Notes: a model not told the origin generated them from the sequence alone. Counted from the first letter of the stretch, positions 45,976 through 55,304 are shown. The stretch: 64,000 nucleotides of DNA from Candidatus Binatia bacterium (GCA_028278325.1 JANQEO010000151.1:109500-173499); one strand, 5' to 3'. Made by a program: numbers and translations.

Positions 45976-46779
45976 TCACTCGGGATCGGAGAACTCCGGT
46001 GCCCGCTTTTCCATGTTGGCGAGCATCGCTTCGGTCTGGTTCTTGCCGCCGATGAGCGCGACTTGCTCCTTAGCCTCGGCTTTGAGTCCGGTTGCCAGGT
46101 CGACCAGGGGTGCGTCATTGAGGAGGCGCTTCGCTGCCCTGATGGCGTCCGGCGACTTCCCGGCAATCTCCTCGGCCAGGTTCATGGCGTCGCGATGTGG
46201 GTCTTCGCTCGTCTTGGTTGCCAGGCCCAGCTCGACGGCTTCGCGGCCGGACACGATACGACCCGTGTAGGTGAGTTCCTTGGCGACATCCTGGCGTACC
46301 AGGTGTCGCAGTGTTTGTGTCCCCGTCATGTCGGGGATCAGACCCCATCGTACTTCCATGACGGACAACGATGCATCCGGGGCAACTATTCGGATGTCGG
46401 CGCCGAGGGCGATCTGCAGCCCGCCGCCGTAGGCAACGCCGTGGACGGCGGCGATGACGGGCACCGGCATGGCCGTCCATGTATACGCCGGCGTCTGTGC
46501 TCTGTTGGCCGGTCCTCCGTTGCGTCCGCCGAACAGCCCCCCACCGTCGGCTTTGTCCGAGCCGAGCGATCGGAAGATCTCGAAGTCGAGCCCTGCACAA
46601 AAGCCACGGCCTTCACCGGAAAGCACCACGGCTCTGAGTGAGCGGTCCTCGCTGAGTTCCCGCCCGGTCTCGGCCAGCGCCTCGAACATCGCGGCGTCGA
46701 GGGCGTTGAGCTTGTCGGGCCGGTTGAGGCGCACGTCGGCCACGCCGTCGTGCATGGATACACTGACTCGTTCTGACAT
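45976..46779 (-). CDS. Enoyl-CoA hydratase/isomerase family protein
   Basis: 267 residues of crotonase fold: GFCAGLDFEIF (about 69-79) and AAVHGVAYGGGLQIALGADIRI (about 114-135, split motif of the second oxyanion loop). SVMEVRWGLIPDMTGTQTL contains a Glu near the usual catalytic position. C-terminal GKNQTEAMLANMEKRAPEF is typical. ATG preceded by GCAGGAGG. Located 61 bp downstream of the lysA-like gene on the same strand, so they may share a transcript. Reaction unknown. Confidence 0.9.
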   Translation of the reverse strand: MSERVSVSMHDGVADVRLNRPDKLNALDAAMFEALAETGRELSEDRSLRAVVLSGEGRGFCAGLDFEIFRSLGSDKADGGGLFGGRNGGPANRAQTPAYTWTAMPVPVIAAVHGVAYGGGLQIALGADIRIVAPDASLSVMEVRWGLIPDMTGTQTLRHLVRQDVAKELTYTGRIVSGREAVELGLATKTSEDPHRDAMNLAEEIAGKSPDAIRAAKRLLNDAPLVDLATGLKAEAKEQVALIGGKNQTEAMLANMEKRAPEFSDPE

Positions 46780-46839
46780 TATGGAGCCTCCTGCCGCGCC
46801 TGGCGGCGCGGGTAGGCTACTCCCAAACGGGGTGGTGAC

Positions 46840-48210
46840 TCAACCGGCCTTGGCGGAGAGGCTTTGGATGCGGTCGTCCCAGACCTGCTTGCTCAGCACA
46901 TCCTCGACGGTCTCGGCCTGGCGTACGAGAATCATCGCCCCGCTCTCGTCGATCGCGTAAACGGCGTTACGCGGCCTCGTGAACTGGTTGGAGCGAGCGA
47001 TGCTGTAGGCGCCGATGTCCATGATGGCGATCGGCATGCCTTCCTGAGGATCCTTCAGCTCCTTCTGGAAGTACAGGACATCCTGAGTCGCCAGCGTGGG
47101 GCCGGCGATGTTGTAGAGCTGGCCCCCCTTCTCATCGGGCGAGCGGCCCGGGAGGACCATGCGCCATTCCGAGAAGAACAGGTTCTCGGGCACGTCGTTT
47201 ATGCTGACGTCGGTGAAGACCCAATCGTTCTTGACGATGTCGACGTGACCGATCATGCATGCTGCGTTGCTGACCAGACATCGCCCCGGCTCCAGGGACA
47301 AACGCGGATCCAGGCCCGTGTCCTTGCGCAGCTTGTGGTAGTGCGACGAGATCGCCGAGCCGAAGTCGTCGATCGACTTGACGTCAGCTTCCAGCCTTCC
47401 GAACTTCTCGAGGATCCTGGCCAACACGATGCGGCGGGACAGACGCCAGTTCTTCATGCTCTGAGCGGGATACCCGCCACCGAGATTGATCTCGTCGATG
47501 GTGATACCGCGGCCCTTGAGCTGACCGATCAGGTCGAAAATGCGGTTGAGTGTCTCGAGATAGCGTGTCGGCGTGAAGACCTGCGAGCCGATGTGGGTCA
47601 TGATGCAGGTCACGCGCAGGTTCTCCATCTCGTTGATCGCGACGGCGGCTTCAAGGGCCTGATCCAGGCGGAACCCGAACTTGGCCTTGTAGGTCGTGAT
47701 CATCTTGTCGTAGTAGGGACGAGGCAGGAGCGGATCGATACGAATGCCGACGTTGACTTTCTTGCCGAGCTTTTGGGCGATGGCATTGATGGTCTTGGCC
47801 TCTGTCATCGACTCGATGTCGATGAGATGCACGCCGAACTCGAGGGCTGCTTGGATCTCTTCCGCGGTCTTGCGCGGGCCGTCGTATACGACGTTCTCAG
47901 GGGGCATGCCGGCGCGCTTGACCAACTCGAGGTCGAGGGCGCCCGAAATCTCGCCACCGCATCCTTCCTCGGTGAGTGTCCGGATCACGATGCTCTCGAA
48001 GTTGGATTTTACGGAGTAGTAACACTTCAGACCGTCAACCGCCGAGAAGGCCTGGCGGAAGCGGCGGTAGTTGTCGCGAAGCTGACCGACCGATACCAGA
48101 TAGAACGGGGTGGGGTACTTCTCGGCAAGCTCGGCTAGATCGTAGCCGTCGATCTCGGCGCGTCCGGATGCGTCCCACGTAAAATGATCTTGTGTCTCGG
48201 TCTTCGACAT
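46840..48210 (-). CDS. PLP-dependent decarboxylase, LysA/ODC fold-type III, atypical
   Basis: 456 residues. PLP lysine K68 in KCYYSVKSNF; HIGSQV near 212; INLGGGYPAQS; EPGRCLVSNAACMIG. These mark the diaminopimelate/ornithine decarboxylase (Orn/DAP/Arg) family. The second-subunit Cys motif CESxD is replaced by GPTLATQDVL, so activity or substrate may differ from true LysA. An alternative is a carboxynorspermidine- or D-ornithine-type decarboxylase. With dapL nearby, DAP decarboxylation is the natural guess, but the lost Cys leaves it open. Divergent from the DUF482 gene across 288 bp holding nothing else I can see. Confidence 0.8.
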   Translation of the reverse strand: MSKTETQDHFTWDASGRAEIDGYDLAELAEKYPTPFYLVSVGQLRDNYRRFRQAFSAVDGLKCYYSVKSNFESIVIRTLTEEGCGGEISGALDLELVKRAGMPPENVVYDGPRKTAEEIQAALEFGVHLIDIESMTEAKTINAIAQKLGKKVNVGIRIDPLLPRPYYDKMITTYKAKFGFRLDQALEAAVAINEMENLRVTCIMTHIGSQVFTPTRYLETLNRIFDLIGQLKGRGITIDEINLGGGYPAQSMKNWRLSRRIVLARILEKFGRLEADVKSIDDFGSAISSHYHKLRKDTGLDPRLSLEPGRCLVSNAACMIGHVDIVKNDWVFTDVSINDVPENLFFSEWRMVLPGRSPDEKGGQLYNIAGPTLATQDVLYFQKELKDPQEGMPIAIMDIGAYSIARSNQFTRPRNAVYAIDESGAMILVRQAETVEDVLSKQVWDDRIQSLSAKAG

Positions 48211-48498
48211 CGATGATTACCCCTCGTACTTCCTTAATCGCCCGGCCAATGCTTATGACATGGCATATGATGTTGCAGGCGTGGTTGCGCCATAAGGGCG
48301 CTGCGAGAGGTGTAGTCTAAGACGTTCGTAAACCTGGAACAATGGCATCAGCAGTCGATTCCGCTTCTGGATTTACCCACATGAGGCTCATCGGGGTTTG
48401 CTGAGGTTCGAGAGGGGTGATCGGCATCGCGCCGGTCGCCTCGTGCGTGTCCACGGTGCCTTCGCCACGCGGGTTGGTGTAGGCTTCACGCCGCAGCC

Positions 48499-49659
48499 AT
48501 GAGCGATCGCCCCCACCTGGAATTGACCCTGGACGCGTCGCTGGCCGACATCGAGCCACGGCAGTGGAACGAGATCGTGGGACCCGACAACGTCTTCATG
48601 GAATACGAGTTCCTCCGCTCTCTTGAGGCATCGGGTTCGGTGGGTGCACGAACCTCATGGCATCCGCAGTATGCAACGGCGTGGCGCGGCTCCACCCTCG
48701 TGGGGGCGATCCCCATGTACGCCAAGTGGGATTCTTATGGTGAGTTCATCTTCGACTGGCAGTGGGCCGCGGCGTACGAGCGTGCCGGGATTTCCTACTA
48801 CCCCAAGGGAGTGGTGGCTGTCCCCTTCACGCCGGCGACGGGAAAACGTCTACTGGTAGGGCCGGAAGAGTCGGGGGCCGGTACGGCCTCGGCCCTGGTA
48901 CGCTTCCTGCTCGAGGCGGTAGAGGCCAAGGGGCTGTCGAGCCTCCACTTCCTTTTTGTAACGGAAGACGAACACGATCTCTTGACCGGCATGGGCATGC
49001 TCTCGAGAATCACTCACCAGTTCCATTGGCAGAACCGGGGCTATCGAGACTTCGACGGGTTTCTGGCCGATCTCCGATCCAAGAAGCGCAAGAGCATTCT
49101 GAAGGAACGCCGTGAAGTGGCTGAGGCCGGTATCGAGGTCCGGCTTCTGGAGGGGGACCAGATAACGGCCGAACACATGGAGGCCATGTGGCGGTTCTAC
49201 ATTGCCAACTCGGTGGGCCGTTTCTCCGACCCTTATCTGACGCGGGAAATGTTCGACCGCTTACTGTCGAGCTTTCGTCATCGCATGGTCTTGGTGATGG
49301 CAAGTGACAGTGGTCGCTGGGTGGGCGGTACGATGAACTTTCGCACCGCGGACAAACTCTACGGCCGCTACTGGGGGGCCAGCGACTACTACCCATCATT
49401 ACATTTCGAGTGTTGCTTCTATCGCCTCATCGAGTATGCGATCGCCACGGGTGTGCAGTTGTTCGAGGCGGGAGCCCAGGGAGAGCAGAAGTTCTTGAGG
49501 GGATTCGTCGGCCGTCCGACCTTTAGTTGCCACCATATCGCGCATACGGCTGCGCGCGAGGCCATCGCCGGCTTCTTGGAACAGGAGCGCCGCCAAAACC
49601 TGGATTTGATCGCGGGCTACAATCGTGTGTCGCCGCTCAAGCACGTGAGGGCCGCCTGA
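48499..49659 (+). CDS. DUF482/COG3146 GNAT-like acyltransferase (FemAB-related)
   Basis: 386 residues of the peptidogalycan biosynthesis/recognition group. Markers: NVFMEYEFLRSLEASGSVGARTSW in part (about 33-55), AIPMYAKWDSYGEFIFDWQWA, FLFVTEDEHD, FHWQNRGYRDFDGFLADLRSKKR, and C-terminal EAGAQGEQKFLRGFVGRPTFSCH. Two GNAT-type folds are expected. It probably acylates or adds an amino acid to a small molecule or cell-wall component; substrate unknown. A TAGGCT box lies 13 bases before the ATG. Confidence 0.85.
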   Translation: MSDRPHLELTLDASLADIEPRQWNEIVGPDNVFMEYEFLRSLEASGSVGARTSWHPQYATAWRGSTLVGAIPMYAKWDSYGEFIFDWQWAAAYERAGISYYPKGVVAVPFTPATGKRLLVGPEESGAGTASALVRFLLEAVEAKGLSSLHFLFVTEDEHDLLTGMGMLSRITHQFHWQNRGYRDFDGFLADLRSKKRKSILKERREVAEAGIEVRLLEGDQITAEHMEAMWRFYIANSVGRFSDPYLTREMFDRLLSSFRHRMVLVMASDSGRWVGGTMNFRTADKLYGRYWGASDYYPSLHFECCFYRLIEYAIATGVQLFEAGAQGEQKFLRGFVGRPTFSCHHIAHTAAREAIAGFLEQERRQNLDLIAGYNRVSPLKHVRAA

Positions 49660-49736
49660 ATGCGCTATTCCGCGGCCTATGCGGGCGCCGATTCAGCCTT
49701 TTTCTGGCGTGGCGAATTTTGCATAATTACACCGGT

Positions 49737-50069
49737 ATGGGCGAGGAGAGCCCCAAGAAAGGTGCGCCGCTACGCGAGGTCGTCACCGAAGAGCGGCGCA
49801 AGACCAAGAAGCCGGAGATGTACCGCGTCGTTCTCATCAACGACGACTACACTCCGATGGAGTTCGTGGTCTGGGTGCTTCAAGTGGTTTTTCACAAGTC
49901 CGAGCAGGAGAGTGCGCGGCTGATGCTCGAGGTGCACAACTCCGGCAAGGGCGTCTGCGGTGTCTTCACTCTGGACGTCGCCCGCACGAAGGCGTATCAG
50001 GTCGAGAACCTGGCGCGCAAGCACGAGCATCCCCTGGAGTGTCGCCTGGAGGCGGTCGGCTCCGTCTGA
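49737..50069 (+). CDS. clpS: ClpS adaptor protein
   Basis: 110 residues from ATG 49737. ClpS delivers N-degron substrates to ClpA. The binding-pocket motifs are VVLINDDYTPMEFVVWVL (about 31-48) with the N-D-D acidic set and LEVHNSGKGVCGVF (about 64-77) with the conserved His and G-x-G-x-C-G. The flexible N-terminus (about 1-25) is present, as required for ClpA entry. Six bases separate it from clpA. An upstream start at 49527 would run inside the DUF482 gene and is rejected. Confidence 0.95.
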   Translation: MGEESPKKGAPLREVVTEERRKTKKPEMYRVVLINDDYTPMEFVVWVLQVVFHKSEQESARLMLEVHNSGKGVCGVFTLDVARTKAYQVENLARKHEHPLECRLEAVGSV

Positions 50070-50075
50070 GAAACG

Positions 50076-52379
50076 ATGTTGATCTCCGAGGATCTGGAAA
50101 AGACACTGCAACGCGCTTTCGAGCGTGCAAAGCAGAGCAACCACGAGTTCGTCGCTCCCGAGCACCTGCTGTTCGCGTTGACCACCGATCCCGTCGCGGA
50201 AGACGTGCTGCGAAACTGCGGCGCCGACCTCGACAAGATGCGTGACGAGCTCGACGAGTTCCTCGAGGAAAGCATGCCGTCCTACCAGGTCCCCGAACCC
50301 CAAGGCCCGGCCGCTGCCGGGGCCGACAGGCCGGAGGCGCCGGATCCTCAGTACACTCTCGGTCTGCGCTATGTCTTGCAGCTGGCGGCTTCGCACGTGG
50401 AGTCATCGGGCAAGGAGCAGATGGACGGTGGCAACGTTCTGGTGGCTTTGTTCAGGGACGAAGAATCGCACGCCGTTTACTTCTTGAAGAAGCAAAACGT
50501 CACGCGCCTAGATGTCGTACGCTACATCTCCCACGGAGTTTCGAAGACGGGCTCGTCGCGCCGCTACTACAATGGTGAGTCGGGTGCGAAATCCCAGGAT
50601 GCGGACGCGGATCTTCTCGAAGAGATTCCTCGTGAGCCGCTGACAGCCTTTTGCGTCAACCTCAACGAGCGCGCCGCCAGCGGCAAGATAGACCCGCTCA
50701 TCGGCCGAGAGGACGAGCTCGACAGAGCCATCCACATCCTGGCGCGAAGACGAAAGAACAACCCGATATTCGTCGGCGATGCCGGAGTGGGCAAGACGGC
50801 GATAGTCGAAGGGCTGGCGCTGAAGATAAACAACGCCGAAGTACCACCCTGTCTACTCGGCACGACCATCTACGGTCTGGACATGACGGCCCTGCTCGCC
50901 GGTACCCGTTACAGGGGCGACTTCGAGGAACGACTGCAGGCCGTCATCGAGGAGATCAAGGCGGACTCCGAGCACAAGATCCTGTTCGTCGACGAGATCC
51001 AGAACATCATCGGCGCCGGTGCCGCCGCCGGCGGCGCGATGGATGCGTCGAACATGCTCAAGCCGGCGCTCTCGAGCGGCGACATCAAGTGCATCGGTAC
51101 GACTACATATAAGGAGTACAGGACGGTCTTCGAGAAGGACCACGCTCTGTCACGGCGCTTCCAGAAGATCGAGGTCAAGGAGCCGACCGACGCCGAGACC
51201 CTCGAGATCATAAAGGGTCTGGAGCCCAGGTATACGGAGTTCCACGGAGTGACCTACTCGCCTTCGTCGGTGAAGGCCGTCGTCGAGCTGTCGAGCCGGT
51301 ACATCAACGACCGTTTCCAACCCGACAAGGCCATCGACGTGCTCGACGAGGCGGGGGCCGAAGTAAAACTGCGCAAAGGCGACGAGGAGAAGACACCCCG
51401 GGTCACACCGCGCGATGTCGAACGCATGGTCTCGCGCATCGCCAAGGTGCCGCCCAAGACGGTGCATTCCGATGACCGCAAGAGGCTCGAGACTCTGGGC
51501 CGGGATCTGAAGCTGCTCGTGTACGGGCAGGATGAATCGATCGATCAAGTCGTGGAGGCCATCCAGCTGTCACGCGCCGGCTTGGGCGAGCCCGACAAGC
51601 CGATAGGGTCCTTTCTGTTCTCGGGGCCGACCGGTGTGGGTAAGACCGAGGTGGCCAGGCAGCTCGCCAACGTCCTCGGAATCGAGTTCGTCCGCTTCGA
51701 TATGAGCGAGTATATGGAGAAGCACGCGGTATCCCGGCTCATCGGCTCGCCGCCGGGTTACGTCGGCTTCGACCAGGGCGGTCAGTTGACCGAGGCGATT
51801 CACAGAAGCCCGCATGCCGTCCTGCTCCTCGACGAGATAGAGAAAGCCCATCCCGACATCTACAACGTGCTGCTCCAGGTCATGGACTACGCGACGTTGA
51901 CCGACAACAACGGCCGTAAGAGTGACTTCTCTCAGGTGATCCTGATCATGACCACCAACACGGGAGCGCGCGAAAGCATGGCCAACCCTCTCGGTTTTGA
52001 GCAGAAGGTCAGTTTCGAAGATCGCAGCTCCAAAGCCATCGAGCAGGCCTTCACTCCGGAGTTCCGCAACCGTCTGACGGCAGTCGTCCAGTTCGGCTCC
52101 TTGAACCTGCAGATCGCCGAGCAGATCGTCGAAAAGATGGTCAACGAGCTCGAGGCTCGCCTCAAGGCCAAGAAGGTGTCGCTCGTTCTCGAATCGTCGG
52201 CCCGCCGTTTCCTCGCCGAGAAGGGCTTCGACAACAAATACGGCGCGCGGCCGTTGCGCCGATTCATAGAGGCCCAGATTTCACATCGCCTCAGCAACGA
52301 GATCCTCTTCGGCAGTCTCGCCAAAGGCGGACAGGTCACCATCAGCGCCGTCGACGGCAAGCTCGAATTCAAGTTTTGA
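50076..52379 (+). CDS. clpA: ATP-dependent Clp protease ATPase ClpA
   Basis: 767-residue AAA+ unfoldase. N-terminal Clp repeats about 1-150; D1 Walker A GDAGVGKT at 234-241 and Walker B ILFVDEIQNIIG near 302-313 (Gln where His is usual); D2 Walker A GPTGVGKT at 517-524. The ClpP-docking loop appears as LGF in MANPLGFEQKV. C-terminal sensor NKYGARPLRRFIEAQI. Follows clpS by six bases; msrB starts 20 bases after. clpP is not in the window. Confidence 0.96.
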   Translation: MLISEDLEKTLQRAFERAKQSNHEFVAPEHLLFALTTDPVAEDVLRNCGADLDKMRDELDEFLEESMPSYQVPEPQGPAAAGADRPEAPDPQYTLGLRYVLQLAASHVESSGKEQMDGGNVLVALFRDEESHAVYFLKKQNVTRLDVVRYISHGVSKTGSSRRYYNGESGAKSQDADADLLEEIPREPLTAFCVNLNERAASGKIDPLIGREDELDRAIHILARRRKNNPIFVGDAGVGKTAIVEGLALKINNAEVPPCLLGTTIYGLDMTALLAGTRYRGDFEERLQAVIEEIKADSEHKILFVDEIQNIIGAGAAAGGAMDASNMLKPALSSGDIKCIGTTTYKEYRTVFEKDHALSRRFQKIEVKEPTDAETLEIIKGLEPRYTEFHGVTYSPSSVKAVVELSSRYINDRFQPDKAIDVLDEAGAEVKLRKGDEEKTPRVTPRDVERMVSRIAKVPPKTVHSDDRKRLETLGRDLKLLVYGQDESIDQVVEAIQLSRAGLGEPDKPIGSFLFSGPTGVGKTEVARQLANVLGIEFVRFDMSEYMEKHAVSRLIGSPPGYVGFDQGGQLTEAIHRSPHAVLLLDEIEKAHPDIYNVLLQVMDYATLTDNNGRKSDFSQVILIMTTNTGARESMANPLGFEQKVSFEDRSSKAIEQAFTPEFRNRLTAVVQFGSLNLQIAEQIVEKMVNELEARLKAKKVSLVLESSARRFLAEKGFDNKYGARPLRRFIEAQISHRLSNEILFGSLAKGGQVTISAVDGKLEFKF

Positions 52380-52399
52380 GGCCTGTGCGTCCGTCGCCG

Positions 52400-52801
52400 A
52401 TGGCCAAGATCGACAAATCCGACCGGCAATGGCGTGACGAGCTGTCGCCCGAGCAGTACGAGGTGTGCCGTCGCAAGGGCACCGAGAGAGCCTTCACCGG
52501 CAGATATCACGACCACAAGGGCCAAGGGGTCTACAGGTGCGTGGCCTGCGGCAACCCCTTGTTCAGTTCCGAGACGAAATTCGATTCCGGGACGGGATGG
52601 CCGAGCTTCACTTCGCCGCTACGCCCCGACGCGGTCAGTGACGAGGTCGACCGCAGCTACGGGATGGTGAGGACCGAGGTGATGTGTAGCGCATGCGACT
52701 CACACCTCGGACACGTGTTCGAAGACGGACCGGCTCCGACCGGCCAACGCTACTGCATCAACTCCATCGCTCTGGATTTCTCCGAAGGCGAAGACGACTG
52801 A
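52400..52801 (+). CDS. msrB: Peptide methionine-R-sulfoxide reductase MsrB
   Basis: 133 residues from ATG 52400. Zinc cysteines in YRCVACGNPLF and VMCSACDSHLGHVF, catalytic Cys in RYCINSIAL. It repairs methionine-R-sulfoxide. The active site is Cys, not Sec, unlike several other thiol proteins in this window. Cotranscribed after clpA. A perfect 16-bp palindrome follows the stop. Confidence 0.95.
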   Translation: MAKIDKSDRQWRDELSPEQYEVCRRKGTERAFTGRYHDHKGQGVYRCVACGNPLFSSETKFDSGTGWPSFTSPLRPDAVSDEVDRSYGMVRTEVMCSACDSHLGHVFEDGPAPTGQRYCINSIALDFSEGEDD

Positions 52802-52804
52802 CGG

Positions 52805-52820
52805 CGGCGCTCGAGCGCCG
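52805..52820. terminator. Palindrome between convergent msrB and ABC permease genes
   Basis: CGGCGCTCGAGCGCCG is perfectly self-complementary: six G/C pairs with a TCGA loop. It sits in the 27-bp gap between two convergent stops, so it may end transcription both ways, though no T-tract follows. Confidence 0.45.
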
Positions 52821-52828
52821 GTGTACGG

Positions 52829-53596
52829 TCAGCTCGTGAGCCGGCTCTTGACGGCGCTGCGCGATCCCAGCAACAGCACGGCGGAGAACCCGAGGGTGTA
52901 GGCGAGATCCCAGAGCACCACCATGGAGAAATCGCCGCGCAGAGCCGTTCGCGACAGTCTTACCGGATGCAGGAGAGGCAGCGCTTCCGCCACCCACAGC
53001 CACACGCCGGTAAGCCTTTCTTCGATGGGGAAGAACACGCCCGAGAACAAGAACATGGGCGTCAGGAACAAAGTGAAGTAGTAGCTGTACAGATCCAGAT
53101 TCTCGATCCGCAAGGAGAAGGCGATACCTAGCGACGCGAACAGCAAGCCGGCCAGCGGTATGATGGGAATGAGCCACAAGGCTCGAAGCGGCGAAGCCAA
53201 ACCGAAGACGATGATGACCAGCAAGAACGCCCCGCCATAGATGCAAGCGCGGCTCACCGCCCACAGCGTTTCACCTGCCAGCACGTCGTCGGGTTCTATC
53301 GGTGTGGTCAGCATCGCATCGTAGGCCTTTTCGAAGGTCATGCGCACGTAGACGTTGTAGGTAACTTCGAAGCTCGCGCCTTCCATGGCCGCCACGGCGA
53401 TGAGGCCGGGCGCAATGTAATGGAGGTAGCTCATGCCGGCCATCTCGGTGATGTAGGCACCAACGCCGATGCCCATGGCCACGAGGTAGAGCACGGGCTC
53501 GAAGAAGTTCGGAAGCAGGCTGTAGCGCCAGGTGCGCCGGTACATCGACGCGTTCCTGCGCCAGACCGCCAGAGCGTGACGCGTCGACACGCTCAC
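52829..53596 (-). CDS. ABC-2 type transporter permease (NodJ-like)
   Basis: 255 residues with six hydrophobic segments and the ABC-2 signature region (AMEGASFEVTYNVYVRMTFEKAYD in part; LFLTPMFLFSGVFFPIEE). GTG start overlapping the ATPase stop (GTGA), so the two form one exporter. The substrate of NodIJ-like exporters varies (lipid-linked sugars, antibiotics) and cannot be told here. Confidence 0.9.
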   Translation of the reverse strand: MSVSTRHALAVWRRNASMYRRTWRYSLLPNFFEPVLYLVAMGIGVGAYITEMAGMSYLHYIAPGLIAVAAMEGASFEVTYNVYVRMTFEKAYDAMLTTPIEPDDVLAGETLWAVSRACIYGGAFLLVIIVFGLASPLRALWLIPIIPLAGLLFASLGIAFSLRIENLDLYSYYFTLFLTPMFLFSGVFFPIEERLTGVWLWVAEALPLLHPVRLSRTALRGDFSMVVLWDLAYTLGFSAVLLLGSRSAVKSRLTS

Positions 53597-54528
53597 GAGT
53601 CGGTCTCCAGGCTCGTGCCGGTCAGGGTCAGGAAGACATCCTCGAGGTTGGTCGGCCTCACCACCAGACTGCAGCGGTCATCGGGATCCCTGGCCCGGAT
53701 GACGTCGACCAGAGGCGCGGCATCTTCCACGTAAACGAGCATCCGGTCGCGGATACGCAGACTCTTCTCGGGAAGAGCGGAGGCTCCGAGCAGTGAGGAT
53801 TCCTCGCCGGACGTGCAGGTGAACTCGACGGTCTCCCGCTCGAGGTGCTCCATTATCAGATCCGAGGGCTTGCCCATCCCTATCACGTGCCCTTCCGAGA
53901 ATATGGCGAGCTGATCGCAGAGCCGCTCGGCTTCGTCCATGTAATGGGTGGTCAGCAGAATGGTCGTGCCGTTGCGGCGCAACTCGCGCAGCTGGTCCCA
54001 CAGGGCCAAGCGGACGGCAGGATCCAGTCCGGTCGTAGGCTCGTCGAGTATCAGCAAGTCGGGCTCGTTCATCAGCGAGAGCGCGATGGCGAGGCGCCGC
54101 TTGAAGCCGCCCGACAGGTACTTGACCGGAACGTCGGCGTGCGAGTTCAGTTCCATGAAGTCGACCAGTTCCATGACGCGCTTGTCTATCCGAGCTTCGC
54201 TCAGCAGGTGGTAACGGCCAAACACGCGCAGATTATCGACCGGCGACAGCACCTCGATCATTACGCTTTCTTGAAGAGTCACACCCAGGCGGGAACGCAC
54301 CGCGCGGCGGTACTTCGCGATGTCGAGGCCGAAGACATCGATAGACCCCTCGCTGGGCTCGGTCACGCCGTAGATCATGCGCAGGGTCGTGGTCTTGCCC
54401 GCCCCGTTGGGGCCGAGAAGTCCGAAGCACACGCCGGGGGGGACTTCCAGGTCCAGGTGGGAGACCGCGATGTGGCCGTCGAAGTCCTTGGTCACGTCGT
54501 TGGCGACTACGACGCTGTCGCTTTCCAT
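53593..54528 (-). CDS. ABC transporter ATP-binding protein (NodI-like)
   Basis: 311 residues from ATG 54528, with a GGAA site close before it; ATG 54546 is an alternative. Walker A GLLGPNGAGKTTTLRM (about 38-53), signature YLSGGFKRRLAIALSL, Walker B DLLILDEPTTGLDP. C-terminal extension with EFTCTSGEESSLLGAS is usual for NodI/DrrA-type exporters. Divergent from aat. Confidence 0.92.
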   Translation of the reverse strand: MESDSVVVANDVTKDFDGHIAVSHLDLEVPPGVCFGLLGPNGAGKTTTLRMIYGVTEPSEGSIDVFGLDIAKYRRAVRSRLGVTLQESVMIEVLSPVDNLRVFGRYHLLSEARIDKRVMELVDFMELNSHADVPVKYLSGGFKRRLAIALSLMNEPDLLILDEPTTGLDPAVRLALWDQLRELRRNGTTILLTTHYMDEAERLCDQLAIFSEGHVIGMGKPSDLIMEHLERETVEFTCTSGEESSLLGASALPEKSLRIRDRMLVYVEDAAPLVDVIRARDPDDRCSLVVRPTNLEDVFLTLTGTSLETDS

Positions 54529-54578
54529 GGTTCCAAAGTTCGGCATCGCTGGTTAAGGTGATCTCCCGCTAGGTTCCA

Positions 54579-55277
54579 ATGCCGGTCTATCAACTCGGAG
54601 AGGAATTATCGTTTCCCCCGGCCGACCACGCCGTAGACGGTCTGATCGCCGTTGGCGGCGATCTCAGGCCGGAGCGGCTGCTGCGCGCATACGCTAGCGG
54701 GATCTTCCCATGGCCGCACGAGGGATTTCCGATGCTCTGGTTCTCGCCGGATCCTCGAACGGTCCTCTATCCAAGTACCCTGAGAATCGGCCGAACGCTA
54801 TCGAAGGTGCTGAGAGCCGGCCGCTTCGAAGTCCGCCTGGACACGGCGTTCGGTGACGTGATCCGAAACTGCGCCCGGGTTACGCGCGCCGAGGGGGAAG
54901 GCACGTGGATCACACCCGAGATGATCCACGCTTACTGCCGTCTTCACGAACTAGGCTACGCGCATTCGGCCGAAGCCTGGTTAGAAGGAGAGTTGGTCGG
55001 GGGTCTATACGGAGTCAGTCTTGGTGCGTGCTTCAGCGGGGAGTCGATGTTCGCGCTACACGACAACGCCTCCAAGGTTGCGCTGGTGTGGCTGGTACGC
55101 CAGCTGGAGGTCTGGGGTTTTAGTATGGTCGACTGCCAGACCCACACGGAGCACCTGGCGCGCATCGGCGCAGTAGAGGTTCCGCGGGCGAGGTTTCTCG
55201 AGGAACTCGACCAAGCGATGCGTGAGCCGACCCGGGAAGGCCGCTGGCGTTTCGACGCGGGGTTCAGCGGGGCCTGA
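54579..55277 (+). CDS. aat: Leucyl/phenylalanyl-tRNA-protein transferase
   Basis: 232 residues; adds Leu or Phe from tRNA to proteins with N-terminal Arg or Lys, making them ClpS substrates. Family motifs: GLIAVGGDLRPERLL (about 25-39), SGIFPWPHEGFPMLWFSPDP, EGTWITPEMIHAYCRLH and GVSLGACFSGESMFALHDNASK, then DCQTHTEHLARIGA. With clpS and clpA 2-5 kb away this completes the N-degron module. Only three bases lie between a TAGGTT box and the ATG, so that box is probably not its promoter. Confidence 0.96.
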   Translation: MPVYQLGEELSFPPADHAVDGLIAVGGDLRPERLLRAYASGIFPWPHEGFPMLWFSPDPRTVLYPSTLRIGRTLSKVLRAGRFEVRLDTAFGDVIRNCARVTRAEGEGTWITPEMIHAYCRLHELGYAHSAEAWLEGELVGGLYGVSLGACFSGESMFALHDNASKVALVWLVRQLEVWGFSMVDCQTHTEHLARIGAVEVPRARFLEELDQAMREPTREGRWRFDAGFSGA

Positions 55278-55293
55278 CTCGACAGGCCCCGCT
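55266..55293. terminator. Terminator-like hairpin between aat and rhodanese gene
   Basis: AGCGGGGCCT (55266-55275) is perfectly complementary to AGGCCCCGCT (55284-55293) with an eight-base loop containing the aat stop region. It is between convergent genes. No T-tract follows, so strength is uncertain. Confidence 0.6.
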
Positions 55294-55304
55294 CTAGAAC
55301 GGAC

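Noticed and set aside
48211..48498. Possible small gene in the lysA-like/DUF482 gap
   Set aside because: The only open frame (48317-48559, minus) overlaps the DUF482 start, lacks a ribosome site and looks like no protein.
52400..52801. MsrB as a further selenoprotein
   Set aside because: The catalytic residue is Cys (RYCINS) and the frame is uninterrupted.
54570..54575. TAGGTT as a -10 box for aat
   Set aside because: Only three bases precede the ATG and no -35 lies at 16-18 bases, so the spacing does not work.
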